The position numbers were made by a program, and so were the translations under genes. Source: Copromyces sp. CBS 386.78 (lineage: Eukaryota > Ascomycota > Sordariomycetes > Sordariales > Sordariaceae). From it: DNA of 64,000 bases. Where the stretch lies: contig MU839151.1 of NCBI GenBank assembly GCA_030685235.1, positions 1 to 64,000 of the forward strand, given 5' to 3'. A model generated the notes under the pieces. It was not told where the DNA came from. It did not search any database and saw nothing but the letters and a program-made list of their open reading frames with translations. This document shows positions 22,547 through 34,994 of the stretch, in pieces (within the stretch, counting starts at the first letter, position 1; each line of letters begins with the position of its first letter).

Positions 22547-23736
22547 TCAAAATTCAATCATCCGGCCGCTGGTAACCACCTGACCCATGCGCTTCTGAAC
22601 GGCCTCAAATTGCATGAACCTGCACGACTCGCTCTCCAAGTGGTTGATGATAGAAGCCAAGGTCTTGAATTCGGAGTTGCAGGCTCGGTTGGGGCAGTGG
22701 TAGAGTATGGAGTAGTCTGTTAATTTGTAAATGACATTGTCAGCATCCCGTCCGTCCGCACGCTGTGTTGTTACAATCGTGTTGACGTATGCCTAGCGAG
22801 ACTTGATATAGACGTCCGTCTACCCGTCCCACTCCTTCGACGGTTGACCTCAGAACCAAACCAAGCCAAACCAAACCAAACAAAAGCATGGGGGTAGAAA
22901 GGAGGAATGGAAGAACTTGAATAAAAGTACTTACGAGCGGGCGAATTAAGATGTTTATCCAATCCATCCCTAGTGCTACACACCCTCGAGCAAAGAGCGC
23001 AAGCCCAACCGTGGCCGTTCCAGGCGCGATCCGTGGCCTTGTAGCGGTTGCTAGACTCCTCGCCAGTCCAGCCGATCAGGTTCTTCGAGATGTAGCCGTG
23101 GGGATCCTTTTGGCGGACAATCTGGTAGATCTTGTCACGGTTCAGGGCCGGAGCCATGCGGCAGCCGCCACTCTCCAAGTGATGGGTCAGGCCGGTGGCG
23201 GTGGTGAAGCCATTGCGGCAGAAGGGGCAGTCGATGTTTTGGCCACGGTGGATGCGGGAGTTGAGATGCTGTGGAAGTGGTTAGTCAGGCCTGCTAGGTA
23301 GGGAGGAGAGGAGAGTGGATGTCTGGCTGGCTGGGACCGCCAGCCGACGACAGATGTCTTTTGGACGGAAGCACCGGGGTGCTTGTGGGAAGCCCCAGGC
23401 GGAATATCTTTGAAAGGTACCTACCATCTTGATGTTGTTGGTGTTCTGGAAGGTCTTGTTACAGTCGGCGCAATAGTTGTGGTACTCGACCTCGTGGTTG
23501 ACACGCGCCTTCTCGCTGCGATACCGGTTGTCGCAGACACGGCACTCATGGCCAACATGACCCTTGGCGTTCATGTGCTGCCAACGAGCAGCATCGCTGT
23601 TGAAGGTTGCGAGGCAGGTGTCACAACCGTATCTCGCATATTCGTGCTGAGCCTCGTGGCCCCAGTCACCCAGATGGTCTTGGAGATCCTCCTCGTCGTA
23701 GAACGACTCGTCGCACGTATAGCAGAGGTAAACCAT
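22547..23736 (-). CDS. Fungal C2H2 zinc-finger protein, 271 aa
   Basis: Three exons: 23736-23425, 23268-22935 and 22716-22547. Donors are GTAGGT and GTAAGT, acceptors CACAG and AACAG. The frame is restored at KM/HLNSR and SPA/H/YSILYHC. Four closely packed C2H2-like fingers fill residues 1-115 (for example CDTCLATF...HMNAKGH and CRVCDNRY...HEVEYH). They are followed by a finger-like DCPFCRNGF...HHLESGGC at about 115-140, the conserved block RDKIYQIVRQKDPHGYI, another CALCSRVC...HLNSPAH, and a last degenerate finger YHCPNRAC...HLESESC. This order is familiar from a widespread, poorly studied ascomycete C2H2 family. Nucleic-acid binding is expected but the target is unknown. Intron 2 is 218 nt, long for this window, and carries an AAACC-rich tract. 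Confidence 0.85.
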
Positions 23737-24895
23737 GGTGACGGTGACTGGATGAAGCTGCCGAGGGAATGGCTGGGTGATGTCGATAGCAGTTGATAAC
23801 GAGAGACGGGATTGGCGACGTCCCGATATCCTTTTTGTCCCAGGCCTGGTGGTTGATATCGGTAAGGGACTAGGTCTAAAAGACGGGCTGGGTGAAACAA
23901 GGAATTAAGAAAGAAGAGAGGAAGATGGATGTCTTAAAAGCACTCCGTGCTTCACTGAAAGCGTGGGGAATTGTGCGGGGAACGATCAACGCCGAGTGGT
24001 TCTTTTTGAATCTTCCATTCACTGGTAACTCTCCTGCAGTGGGATTGACTGACATCCGGCAGGCGTGGGCCTCACGCATTAGCAGCTGCGGACAAGTACC
24101 TACTGCCGAAAGGAATCGTTCCAGGTTTGCAGGGCTTCCATGTGTATCATGATTCGGCGATTCAATATCCTGGCTTATCCCATACGATCACGTTGTTTGA
24201 GCGTCTTGTCTTTGTCATGTCATGGTGTTGTCAGTTGTCCTGAATTACACACCTGGAGGGAGTGTAAGGGTGATGGAGTCTGCAATGCAGTGCAAGCTGT
24301 ATCTATAGGATTGATGATGAACTAGGCCAACTCTGGGAGTCTAGCTGGCCAAGTCCAGTCGGACTACGTATATCCTCCCAGTGAACTATCTATTGTGTAC
24401 CTCCTTCCTATACCTAAGGGCAGGTGCATGCACGGCCCTGTGGCCTAACATGGAGGCTCTTAAGACGCTGTTAGTACACTAACACCCACACGACCTCATC
24501 AAGAAACCCAACCCACATACCTATGAGAATCCCAGTTCACCGGTCCGTAGATAGAGCTGTTTGAAGGCATAATGCCTTGCGGATTTGCATCATCCTCCCC
24601 AGAAAAAAACAAACAGAATCGGCCCCCAGGGCGTTGGTAACGTTCGGCTACCCGCCGGTCTCCTTGGTTTCCGCTCCATCAAGCTAAATCGTACACCAAA
24701 CCTGTTCCAAATGTATATCCCAACGCCAAGCAATGCTGTACACATCTTTTCCGTTCGCTCATTCTTTGCTCCTCTGCCCATTCAATCCACCAATGTTCTC
24801 TTTCTTGCCGTTGTCGTCCCTGATGCCTACCACCAGCTTCTCCTCATGTCCCAACGGCCCAGGACCCACGGCCCATGGCACCAGGCAGCCTTGCT
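23737..24895. other. Intergenic region, no gene seen
   Basis: This is the upstream region of the zinc-finger gene and the 3' flank of the splicing-factor gene. I found no coding frame with domain content and no tRNA-like fold. Confidence 0.5.
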
Positions 24896-26590
24896 TTAAT
24901 CCCACATCCTAATCTCACCCTTCGCCCCCGCCGTAAACACCTTACTCGTCTCCTGTTCCGACCAAACCACGCAGTTGATCGCCCCGCCGCTGGTATCGGC
25001 ATGGATCTTGTGGTACATCTTGCACGTCTTCCAGTCCCAGAAGCAGACGTATCCACCGGTATCTCCCGAAGCGACGAATTGCCCATCGGGACTGCAGACC
25101 AGCCCGATACCGGAGCCAGCGGTGTTATGGCCGCGCCAGGACTTCTTGCGGTTTTGGCGGAACTTGTCCGAGGCGGACGAGTAGGCGACAATGGAGTTGT
25201 CGGAGCATTGGTAGAGGACGTACTTGCCCGAAGGGTGTTGGGTGGATTTGGTGAGGGCGAACATGTCGGGTTCGCTGGGTGGGGTGTTAGCATGCCATCA
25301 TTGTTACCTAGTGAAAAAAGGGGTGAAAGGGAAAGCGTACCTGATGGTCTTGATCTCGACCGGAATTCCATACTCCCACACCCTCAACGAGCGATCATCG
25401 GACGTTGACATAAACCGTCTATTCTCATCTACAAACTCGAGCGTGTTGATGGCGCCCAAATGGTGATCGTACTCCTGCACCGGATCCGTTCCCGCACGAC
25501 TGTCGTACTGCACAATCCTGTTATCCGACAAGCCCGCCAAGAACTCATGGCCCTGGCCAACCGACGGGTTGAATTTGATAACATGCGGCGTCTTGCCCGT
25601 GTTGAACCTGTTGACACACTGCCCCGTCTCTGTATCCCACAGCTTGATCCACCTGTCGAACGCTCCTGACAAGAACTTTGTTCCGCCCCTGTTAAACGAC
25701 AAGTCGGTGATAGCCTTCGAATGGCCCGCATATGTCCGCAACAGCTCGCGATTGCGATACACATCGAAGATCTTGATGGTACCGTCCGTACTTCCCGACA
25801 AACCCAAGTGACTCGACTTGGGAAACAACTGCAGCGCCGTGACGGGCTTGCCGGCATGGTGTCGCCAAGTATGCATGTGTTTCTTGGGAATAAAGTTCGT
25901 GACGCTCCCGACGTCCTTGGTGAGACTAATATCCAGATCCTGCGGGACGTGCATGTACGTGCGGCCGAGATAATCGAACTCCTCAGTGGCGTGGAACGTC
26001 GTCGTCTCCTCGCCCAGCTCTTCCACCTCTTTCCTCCGCGCCAGGTTCTTCGTCGGCGCCTTGACCACCGTCCCGCTCTCTACCACCTCCTCTTCGTCCT
26101 CCTCTTCTTCTTCGACAATCTCGTACTCCTCATCACTCCCCAACTCCTCCTCATTCACCTCCTCATACTCCTGCTTCTTGTACCTCGCCCACGGCCCGAC
26201 GTAGGCCCCATCGCCATCCGCCACTGTCGCGCTGCCCTTTCCCTCTCTGTGTTGTCTCAGCTTCGCAGCCGCCGCCTTCTTCGCCGTGCTGCCTAGTGCT
26301 TCGCGCGCGGGACCGCCGCCGCGCTCAATGGCGCGGTGCTTGGCGCGGAAGGTGTGTTCGCTGATGTAGGTCTCGGCCGCGGTGCCAGTCAGGACGTTCT
26401 TCCTCTTGGTGCCGACGGCGGTAGATGTCGAATCGGTTTCGTCGCGGAAGGGGTTGGCGGGCCCGAGGCGCGGTCGGCTTAGGTCCTCGCCGGTGTAGGG
26501 GACGACGGCATGGTCTGGTTCGGCGACTCGGCGGACGATGAGGGCGTCTTTGACTGAGAGGTTGGCTGGGTATTCGTTGAAGTCGGCCAT
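24896..26590 (-). CDS. cdc40: Pre-mRNA splicing factor Cdc40/Prp17 (WD40)
   Basis: Spliceosomal second-step factor with a C-terminal WD40 propeller. Exons are 26590-25341 and 25274-24896. The intron is 66 nt, and the split Ser codon gives IKTI/S/EPDMFAL, which matches the KYIAEPSM region of human PRP17. 542 aa. The N-terminal 230 residues are mostly disordered and include AYVGPWARYK, a hallmark of the family, and a Glu/Asp run at about 147-172. The start of the propeller is marked by FIPKKHMHTWRHHAGKPV. The blades include FDVYRNRELLRTYAGHSKAI, IKLWDTETGQCV and VWEYGIPVEIK, and the last is the terminal GEIRMWD. It ends TAA at 24896. The length fits fungal orthologues. Confidence 0.95.
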
Positions 26591-27749
26591 GTTTTCGTAT
26601 GGTGCTGCGGCTTGCTGAGTTGCGGTGATGTTTTGCTCGCCAGCCGCACGCTTGATGGATGCACCTTTGAAATGTTTCGGTGTTTTTGTTGTTTTGAAGA
26701 TGGAGATGGATGCGACTTGGAGTTGTCGGCGGCAGGCGCATTGGTTGACGTCTGGAACACAGTGGACCTCGAATTCTTAGTGGAGCCTGGCTGATACATG
26801 CGTGCACGGACCATATACGACCGACCGGCAAGGACCAAGCTTTTGGAGCTGAGGCTTGCTCAATGGAGGGGCCGAATGATCAGCGTTGAGCCAAGCTCAG
26901 TTGTGATACAAGACTCAATGTCCTGAGTATTCGAGTCGACCTCTTTGTACGAAAAGGGTGCGTTTAAGAGAGTATATTTTCCAACTACACGCCAAACATC
27001 TATCAACCTAAAACCCATCCTTCTGCTTTCCATACCTGGTTAGGTAAACCGCGATGCCTCCCTCGTTGTTGACATTGGATAGTGACAGCAGTGACAGCAT
27101 GATTTCATGACGTAGCTCGTCCCATTTCATTACAGACTTCATCAAGCAGTTAAATACAGTACGCGATCTTCTCCATCTCATTCCCCAGCGTACACCCATT
27201 GGCATCGCAGAAGACGTCGTAAACTCTTTTAATTCGTTTCATTTCCCCATCTATCCAGCTTGTCATGTGCCAACCGTGGCGAGCACAGCAAGGCAAAGTT
27301 GCCACCTTCCTGGGCAACCGTCAGTTGCTTTTCCTTCTCTCCTCATTATAGAAGCCAAAACCCTCACAGTTCGTCCTCCTCGTCTTTCTCCCATCAAATG
27401 AAATTCATTCCCGCCATCTCTTCATAGCTTCATGCCCATCCCATTCCATCTATTAAGTCGTCTTCGCGTGTTCCGCTCATGAACCGAGTCCGTCCTTTAC
27501 AAACGCCCGTCGCCGAGGATCCTGCCTGCTTGCATGCCTGTGGTTGTACTGTATATGATTTTTGTATGGAGTGGGAGAGAGGCACTGCCTACCAGTGTGC
27601 CCAGCGCCGTTATGTACCTTCGAAAAAGATAATGGTGTTAAAGATGCAAGCACGAACTCCGATAAGAGAGCTGTGCACTCCGAGAAATCTCGTTGGGGTA
27701 TCGTGTGGAACGAAAAGTCCAGTTGAGCTTAGCGAGCGACGGCCGTTTC
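26591..27749. other. Intergenic region, no gene seen
   Basis: This is the promoter side of the splicing-factor gene and 3' flank of the erv14 gene. Open stretches on both strands are short and without domains. Confidence 0.5.
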
Positions 27750-28445
27750 CTAGTGGGCCTCGTCTCTAATGAGGGCCACAATCATGCTGTACAGGTAGAA
27801 GAAGAACAGAACGAGGTGGAAACCGAGCTTGGTGAACGATTCCTGGAGAGCGCGCAGATCGGTTAGAAGTGATTGCTGGAGGCTCCACCACAGCGGACGC
27901 GGCGGGTCTTGTTGAGTTGATGACGTACCTTCTTATGAACGTTAAGCTTGCGGAAGATCTCAGTGGCGTCCAAGAGGTGGGCGTTATCAAGGATCCTGTA
28001 TCGCATGGTTAGTTACCCGGATCGCGCAAGCTGTGTATGTTGTTATCTGGACGGATGAAAACTTACTTCTTGACGTTCCAGGCGACAAGGGGCACGTTGA
28101 GTACGAGAGGCAGCCAGTAACCGTTGATAAGGAAGAGGAAGGTCAGGAAACCGTGGACGGCGACTTCGGGGATGATGTAGGTGTTGAGGCGGTTGCAGAG
28201 GTCAATGGGGTTGATGTAATCGCTGCGAGATGCCGTTAGTAGCTGTCTGCTGAAGAAAGGGGCGCAAGCCACAACGATGCGCGGGCTGCCGAGTCCAATG
28301 TGCGCGTCCAACCCCGTGAGAATGGAGATAAATAACCAACATACCATTCGAGATCGCTGTACATGATGGTGAAGAAGACTTGGAGGAAGAGGTTGACGGC
28401 GTTTATAAGCACCGCAAACAGGTATAGCCACGCCTCGCCCGACAT
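27750..28445 (-). CDS. erv14: ER-vesicle cargo receptor Erv14/cornichon
   Basis: Four exons: 28445-28345, 28222-28067, 27995-27929 and 27842-27750, giving 138 aa, the same length as yeast Erv14. Donors are GTATGT, GTAAGT and GTACGT, and acceptors end CGCAG, TACAG and TCCAG. Three to four membrane segments are visible: AWLYLFAVLINAVNLFLQVFF, VHGFLTFLFLINGYWLPLVLN and the C-terminal GFHLVLFFFYLYSMIVALI. Family motifs include DYINPIDLCNRLN and HLLDATEIFRKLNVHKKESF. It recruits membrane cargo into COPII vesicles at the ER. It ends DEAH then TAG. Confidence 0.95.
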
Positions 28446-29704
28446 TTTGGCGGTTGTTTGCTTATCGGATGATAGCTAGAACTTCGGTGGTGTAGGTGGT
28501 TGGACTCGGGTCGCGCGAGCTTGTTCGAGATGTTGTACGTGCGCGACAGATGGCGTGCGCAATTATGATGGAATCGAAGTCGGACGATAGAGTTCGATCG
28601 GGAGGAAAAGGGGAGTGTATCAAGCTTCGGGCGCGCCGGTGTCGGTGCCTGTACTTGGAGCTGGTTGTCAAGTTAGAGTTGGGATGACAGACTTGGGAAA
28701 AGCCGTCTTGTTGATCTTTTTGGTGTTTGGGAAAAAGAAAAAGGCGGTCGCAAGTTGGCAGGTGAAGCTCCGGACAAAAGTGGCTCGGACTCGGGGCAGT
28801 GGCGGGAAGACTCACTTTGGTTGCGTGGAGGACAGCTGGAGGTTCTAGAAAGTGGAGGGTTGTTGTTGGTGGTTGGTGCTCCGGCGTTGGTCGGGGGCAA
28901 AGGCAGCTCTTGTCTCGGGGCTTCCTCCTCGATGATGAAAGCCTCCTTCCACTCTTTTTCGCCGTGGTGCCAAGACTGCCCCTGGAGCCTGTTGGGCGGC
29001 CAAGTTGGCCCAAGCTTCTCTCCCTCAAAGCTCCACTATAAATTAGCCCGACCGAGGTGGGGCAAAAGCGGCATAGAGCATCGAGTTGGCGGGAAGCCCG
29101 AGCTCTCAAGTCTCAACAGCTTCTCAACTTGACCTGTTCTTGAATTTGTTCAAAAGTCTTTCAAATCCTATTATTCCTAGCTGACTACGAAACTGCTAAC
29201 AATTTGGGCAGTGAAATATTGGACATGTACGTATGTGTCTACCTGTCTATCCAAGCAGTCACAATCTAGCTGGTTCTGTGGAGAAAAAGTGAGCTCCGGA
29301 CCCGGTTCTCCACAATCACCGCCCGAGTCCGCCGTGAACTCAAGATGCCGAATCCTCCCCGGACAAGAATATCTAGGAACTCCGTCCTGTCACATGATAT
29401 CATGATCTTCAAATTCCCTTTGATGTGTGCAATTCTGGGACGATTTACCCACCAGCTCTGTCATTCCTCAATCAGTGTCTTATCAGATCTCAAAACCCCT
29501 ATCTGACTGAAAGCCAGAGTAGGACTCGGATAAAAGTCAAAAGCGCCGTAGCCATGTCCTCGGGTTCCCATATTTAAGAGTCTCTGGGTATCAACTCAGG
29601 CATTGAACGCTACGGCACAATTCTATACCACAACACTAACCCCTCTAAACGCCTTTTTATTCCAAGAACGATGCACACCTCACTTTTTCAACGTCCGACC
29701 AAAC
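28446..29704. other. Intergenic region, no gene seen
   Basis: This is the upstream region of erv14 and the 3' flank of map1. The 215-codon minus open stretch at 28462-29109 is Ser/Pro/Arg-rich without domain or introns and ends 16 bp before the erv14 start, so it is more likely leader and promoter sequence. Confidence 0.5.
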
Positions 29705-31093
29705 TCAAGCAGCAGCAGCAGTAGGCATGGGTATCGGGCCGCCAGGAGAGTCGGCCTTGCGCGCCGTCAAAATCTCAACCCCGGTCTCGGTGACCAAGAG
29801 AGTGTGTTCTGTTCAAGCAGGGTTAGTTGAACATCCCACCACTTCAGCAACACCTACAGCGTCATGATAATACCAACACTTACCAAACTGAGCGGTCCTC
29901 TTGCCATCAACGGTGGTAGAGGTCCAGTTATCGGGCCAGGTAACATCGCGGTACTTGCCCAGCGCAATCATGGGCTCGATGGTGAAGGTCATGCCAGGCT
30001 TGCACTCACCAACCGCCCTGTTCTTAGCGTAGTGGGGGATGTTGGGAGGGCAATGGAAGGTCTTGTTGATGCCGTGGCCGACGTATGTACGGATAACACT
30101 GCAGCCGCGGCTCTTAGCGTGGGCCTCGATCACGTTGCCAAAGTCGCGGAACAGAGTGCCGGGCTTGACCAGCTTGATGGCCTCCTCCAAACACTCACGG
30201 GCCGTCTCGGTGACGCGCACCGAGTCGGGGTCGGCCTTGGCCTTGTCGCCGACGTAGTATGTCTCGTTCAGATCGCCGTGGTAGCCCTCGTGGTAGAGGG
30301 TGACGTCGAGGTTGAGGATGTCGCCGTCCACGAGGACGCGCTTGTCGGGGATGCCGTGGCAGATGACCTCATTGACCGATGTGCAGACAGACTTGGGGAA
30401 GAAGTTGTAGTTCAAGGGCGAAGGGTACGAGTTGCGCTCGATGCAGGCGTCGTGCACGATCTTGTCGAGATCGTCGGTGGTGATGCCGGGACGGATGGCG
30501 GCAGCGGCGACGTCGAGGACCTCACGGGCGAGGCGGCAGACCTTGCGCATGCCCTCGCGACCCTTCTCGTCTAGCTGCTCGATCTTGTTGGATCTCGTAC
30601 GACCGCCGCCGGGAATACCGCTCTCGGCATAGTCGGGATGGGGGATCGTCTTGGGGACAACGCGCCTCGGCGAAAGGGGGTAGACGGGGCGGAGAGGGCC
30701 GGTATAGGCAAAGGTAGGGAAGGGGTTGTAGGTTTCGGGGCCTGGAAAAGAGTTTTAGATGTGCGCTCTGGCAGGGGGAAGTGGGTTGATTTACTGGCAA
30801 GCCTGTGAAGCTCCTTGTGTGTGTTCTATTGGGCAGCCAAAGGGTCAGCTATCAAGGTTCGCATGCAAGTCCCAGCCCAAGCAAGGCACCGGGCCTAGCC
30901 GAGGGACCAAGAAATATGGGATGGGGAAATCAAAGAGAATGTACCATACCCAGTTCTTCTTGAAGCAATCCTGGGAGCAGAAGAAGCTGCCCTTAATACC
31001 CAGGCTCAAGCACTTGGGGCATTGGAGGGTGCCGGCATCGTTTTCGCAGTCGGCGCCGAGGCACTTCTTCTTCGCGGGGGGTTGTTCGGTCAT
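29705..31093 (-). CDS. map1: Methionine aminopeptidase 1
   Basis: Removes the initiator Met from nascent proteins at the ribosome. Exons are 31093-30950, 30825-30795 (31 nt), 30741-29884 and 29808-29705, giving 378 aa. The N-terminal C6H2 zinc domain is complete: C11, C16, C25, C28, C39, C43, H51 and H55, with the His pair encoded by the tiny second exon (NTHKELHRLA). The linker FPTFAYTGPLRPVYPLSP is typical. Catalytic metal ligands are visible in LNLDVTLY and HGDLNET (Asp), GHGINKTFH (His), TIEPMIALG (Glu) and QFEHTLLVTETG (Glu). That last Glu codon is split by intron 3. It ends in a run of four Ala. The gene is divergent from the kynurenine monooxygenase gene. Confidence 0.95.
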
Positions 31094-31763
31094 GGTGGTT
31101 GTATAAGACTATACTGTAGTGTCGCTGTCTGTGTTATCGAGAGGAAAGAGGGGCCGATAAGTTAGCTTGACGATCGCAAGTGGAAGCGAAGATGGTCGGG
31201 CAGAGTTGCTCTGTGACGGCAAGGCGTGGTATTTGGCCGGGGTTTGCAGGACGTGAAGCAAAGAAAAGTACCTTTGTGACCTCTTGTGTTGGGTATGGGA
31301 GGTTGTTGTTCAAAGGGCGTGAAACACCTGAAGAAAGTGACAACGGGATGTTCACGGGAGCTTGGCGTCGACCATGAAATATTTTTGGAACCCTGGCTTG
31401 TCTGCTGGCGCCCTTCCAGCCGTCCCGCGCGATCAGTGCGCATCACTCACAGGCCCGATGGGGCTCTGTTGGGCCCAATAAGGGACCAGGTTGCTTACCT
31501 AAATGGCCCGGATGGCACTTTGTACGCCGGCACTACCTCTAAACCGTTTGAGGTATTAGTGCAACCGGAAGGCGTCGGTAGTGGATCACTCTTTGGCACG
31601 GACAATTATCGGACTGCATATCGCATCCATGGGATCTGATATCGGCTGATGCAATCACTAACATATTTTATTTCCACCGACCATTACCATTTCCGATTCC
31701 CGGCTTTACTAGGCTTAGAGCAGCAGCCTAGGAAATTCTCTCAAAAATAACCATATTTCGAAA
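31094..31763. promoter_or_regulatory. Bidirectional promoter region map1 / kynurenine monooxygenase
   Basis: This 670-bp spacer separates two divergently transcribed metabolic genes. No obvious TATA box or palindromic site is seen. The plus open stretch 31286-31639 has no domain and is not called. Confidence 0.45.
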
Positions 31764-33418
31764 ATGGAGGGGATAAAGCAAAAGGTTGTCGTCGTCGGCG
31801 CTGGCCCGGTCGGCTCACTGGCTGCTCTGTATGCGGCCAACCGTGGTCACCATGTTGAGATTTACGAACTGCGCGGTGGTGCGTCTTCTTTCACTTTGAG
31901 TCAAGATTCAAGATGTCATTGCTAACAAATCACCATCAGACCTCCGCGATCCCTCAACAACACCACTCAACTTTACCAGATCCATTAACTTGGCTCTTTC
32001 AGAACGCGGCCTTAATGCTATGCGCCATGCCAACCAACCAAGACTCATCGATTATGTCAAAGGCGTGACCATCCCCATGAGAGGCCGTATGATCCACGGC
32101 AAGCGACCCGATGGAAAGCTGTATGAAGAAGCTCAGAACTATGACATCCATGGTCGGGTAAGACCCCATCCCCCATTTCGAATCCTTTACAGAGCAGGTG
32201 TGTTGATGAATAGATCAGAGCATCCTCGCCATCGACCGTGGCGACCTGAACAAGCGCCTCCTCGACATGCTGGAGGAGATGCCCAACGTCACCTTCTACT
32301 TCAACCACAAGCTCACCGGCGCCGATTTCAAGCGCAACAAGGCTTGGTTCGAAGCCAAAGACGAGAGCACATACAACCTACGAGACCGAGCCCGCGAAGT
32401 CGAGATCGACTTCGACTTTATGATCGGCGCCGATGGCGCCCACTCCGCTGTCCGCTACCACCTGATGAAGTTCACCCGCATGGACTACCAGCAAGAGTAC
32501 ATCGACACGCTATGGTGCGAGTTCCAGATCGCCCCCAGAGCCGACTCATCATCAGCCAAGTCCAAGTTCAGGATATCTCCCAACCACCTGCACATCTGGC
32601 CCGGCAACGAGTTCATGTTTATCGCCATCCCCTCCGAAGATGGCTCTTTCACCTGCACCCTATTCGCCCCTGCCGCCATCTACGACCAACTCGAAGCCGA
32701 TACCACCGGTAACCAAATCCCATTATTCTTCGACAGGCACTTCCCTGGCGTAACCTCCTTGATCCACCCTGAAGACCTCGTCTTCCAATTCCAGGCCAAC
32801 CCCCACCTCCCGCTCATCAGCATCAAATGCAAGCCCTACCACTTCTCCTCGTCTGTCGTCATCGTTGGCGACGCCGCCCACGCCATGGTCCCCTTCTACG
32901 GCCAGGGCATGAACGCCGGCCTCGAAGACGTCCGCATCCTGTTCGACATTCTCGACAAGCACGACCGCATGACCAACGACGACAGCGACCTCGAGGCCTC
33001 GCAACGGGAGATCGCCTTGGCCGAGTACTCGGCCGTGCGCATTGCGGACGCCCACGCCATCAACGACCTGGCGCTGCAGAATTACATCGAGATGAGGTCA
33101 TCGGTGCTATCGCCCGTATACAGGTGGCGCAAGGCGCTGGAGGAGTGGTTGTCTGTTTACGTGCCGAGTCTGGGGTGGCAGACTAAGTACAGCAGGGTGA
33201 GCTTTGGGAATGAGAGGTATTCGGAGGTGGTCAGGAAGAGTGATGGCCAGGGCCAGGTGTTGGTGCGCAGCCTTGCTGGCGGCGTCGGTCTGCCGCTGCT
33301 GGTTGGGGGGATGTGGCTGTGGTTCAGGTACAAGGGCGCGCTGGGACGGGCGGCGTACGGGGTGTTTTATAATTTTATGGGGATGGTTTGTCGGACGATT
33401 CATGGGAGCAGGCGGTAA
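31764..33418 (+). CDS. bna4: Kynurenine 3-monooxygenase
   Basis: FAD- and NADPH-dependent hydroxylase of the outer mitochondrial membrane that converts kynurenine to 3-hydroxykynurenine on the route from tryptophan to NAD. Exons are 31764-31878, 31940-32157 and 32219-33418, giving 510 aa. Junctions restore [17 protein letters not shown] and [19 protein letters not shown]. The FAD-binding GxGxxG is [15 protein letters not shown] at residues 8-22. The substrate-side block is [18 protein letters not shown]. The DG motif is [13 protein letters not shown], and the second flavin motif is [21 protein letters not shown] hydrophobic C-terminal segment ([16 protein letters not shown]) followed by basic residues is the expected tail anchor. 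A short 5' UTR lies directly before the ATG. Confidence 0.96.
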
Positions 33419-34962
33419 CCTGGCCGCTTTCCTTTGAAGTGGGTGTTCGATAGAGCCAGAAAAGGCGGGTTTGTGTACGATTTTAAGTGTAGCATGTGCC
33501 AATGAGTTATGAACTTGGACTTTGAAAACAACATGTTTGAGGAATGGGTATCAAGTACAACTGAACCAATGCTGATTTGTTTGATAGCTTGGTACTCCTG
33601 GTACACTAAACGAGATCTGTCCCGAGTTGTCCTAGAAACCTCACGAGGGCAAAATGAATGGCTAGGTACGGTTCAGAGAGCCATTGATAAGAATCAACAT
33701 GGCATTCCGAGTTTCGGAAAGAGCATACTCAAGGTACGGTCACGCTTTGGTTTTCCAACGAAACGAATCAATTAGATATACGAACACCTAGGGTAGTTGA
33801 CCGGAGGTCTCTTGAGTTAATGACCAAATCAGTACCGATTGCATTCACAGAATTTGAGTTTTACTCGAAACCAATCCTGCCACTTGGGTCGGTCTCGAGA
33901 AACCTTGCGACCCGCATCAGCTCACCAGCACATTGGCCGAAGCCAGTTATACCCGGCGCTACATCTGTTTGAGGTAAAATACATTCTATGAGTGGAAGGG
34001 GTGATAGACCATAGAGCCCAATACCGGTTTGTTTGTGAGTTCGAGACCTTTAATGTACGTCCCTAGGCGTTTATATATATCTAACTAATTCCTTTCGTTC
34101 TTTGATAAACGCGCGATGTTGCCTTACAAATTCTGTTTTTAATTTTCCTAATGCCTTTCTAATTGGTACTTACCTAGCCATTACGTTTTGTTCTTGTGAT
34201 GTTTGGGACAGTTTGGGATAGATCTTGTCCAGATTGAGGAGGCTTGCTCGCCGCGAATTACCTGCTAATAAGCATCATGGTACGGTGGCCCAAGTGTGAT
34301 ATAGGTCGGATATAAAATTAGTCCGAGCTTCTAACTGGCCTCAACTGTCGGCTATGTTATATCAACGCCTCTACGTTCAACACTCACACTTATTAAGCGC
34401 TAGAGGTAAATCTCCGGCTTCAACCTTTCCAAAAGTCATTTCTTTTCCTACCTTTCAGTCTTTTTTCTTCTCTCCTCCTCTCACTTTATTTTCCAAGGAG
34501 GTGGAAGGATCCATTTGTACTACTACCCTGCCCCAACTCATTAGCGTTCAAAATTTGGAGAAGGACGCTAAGGTCCATTTGCATTATTACTCTAGATTTT
34601 AACACTTCGTAGCTCTTATTGACTCTTATTGCTTTATTGCTTTATTGCTTTATTGCTTTATTGCTTTATTGCTTTATTGCTTTATTGCTTTATTGCTTTA
34701 TTGCTTCATTGCTTTATTGCTTCATTGCTTTATTACTTCATTGCTTCATTGCTTCATTGCCTTCCGAGGTTGGAATTGAGCTTAGAATCAGAATAGTGGT
34801 GATGATAGTATTGGTGTTAATGTATTTACTACCCTTCGGTGCGAGCCTAGTACCTTCTAGTCTCTCATAACAACGACGCTCTCCAAATTGTCAGCCCCTA
34901 TTTTTTCCCCTACGGATCCGCCCCGCTTTTCGGCCGCCACAGCAGAGTATATAGCGCGTAGC
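33419..34962. other. Transition zone between gene island and RIP block
   Basis: No gene is recognised. Composition drifts from normal to AT-rich with partial loss of CA/TG, which may be RIP leaking into flanking DNA or an older decayed repeat. The octamer repeat at 34627-34762 and a short GC-rich patch at 34870-34962 lie at its right end. Confidence 0.45.
34627..34762 (+). repeat. TTGCTTTA octamer tandem repeat
   Basis: About 16 head-to-tail copies of an 8-bp unit are present. The last third carries TTGCTTCA variants. The open frame across it is only an artefact of the repeat (LLYCFIA units). Confidence 0.9.
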
Positions 34963-34994
34963 TTGGAACTTACGGGTCTAAATAGTATAATATT
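34963..34994 (+). repeat. Left copy of 32-bp direct repeat bracketing the 18-kb block
   Basis: It shares the core TACGGGTCTAAATAGT with the right copy at 53194-53225. The two copies match at 29 of 32 positions. All three differences are transitions (T for C, and A for G twice), the kind RIP makes, with the left copy being the mutated one. Confidence 0.75.

Noticed and set aside
28462..29109. 215-codon minus-strand open frame upstream of erv14
   Set aside because: Ser/Pro/Arg-rich, no domain, ends just before the erv14 start. Better explained as promoter and leader sequence.
34619..34870. 83-codon frame of repeated LLYCFIA units
   Set aside because: It is only the translation of the TTGCTTTA octamer repeat.
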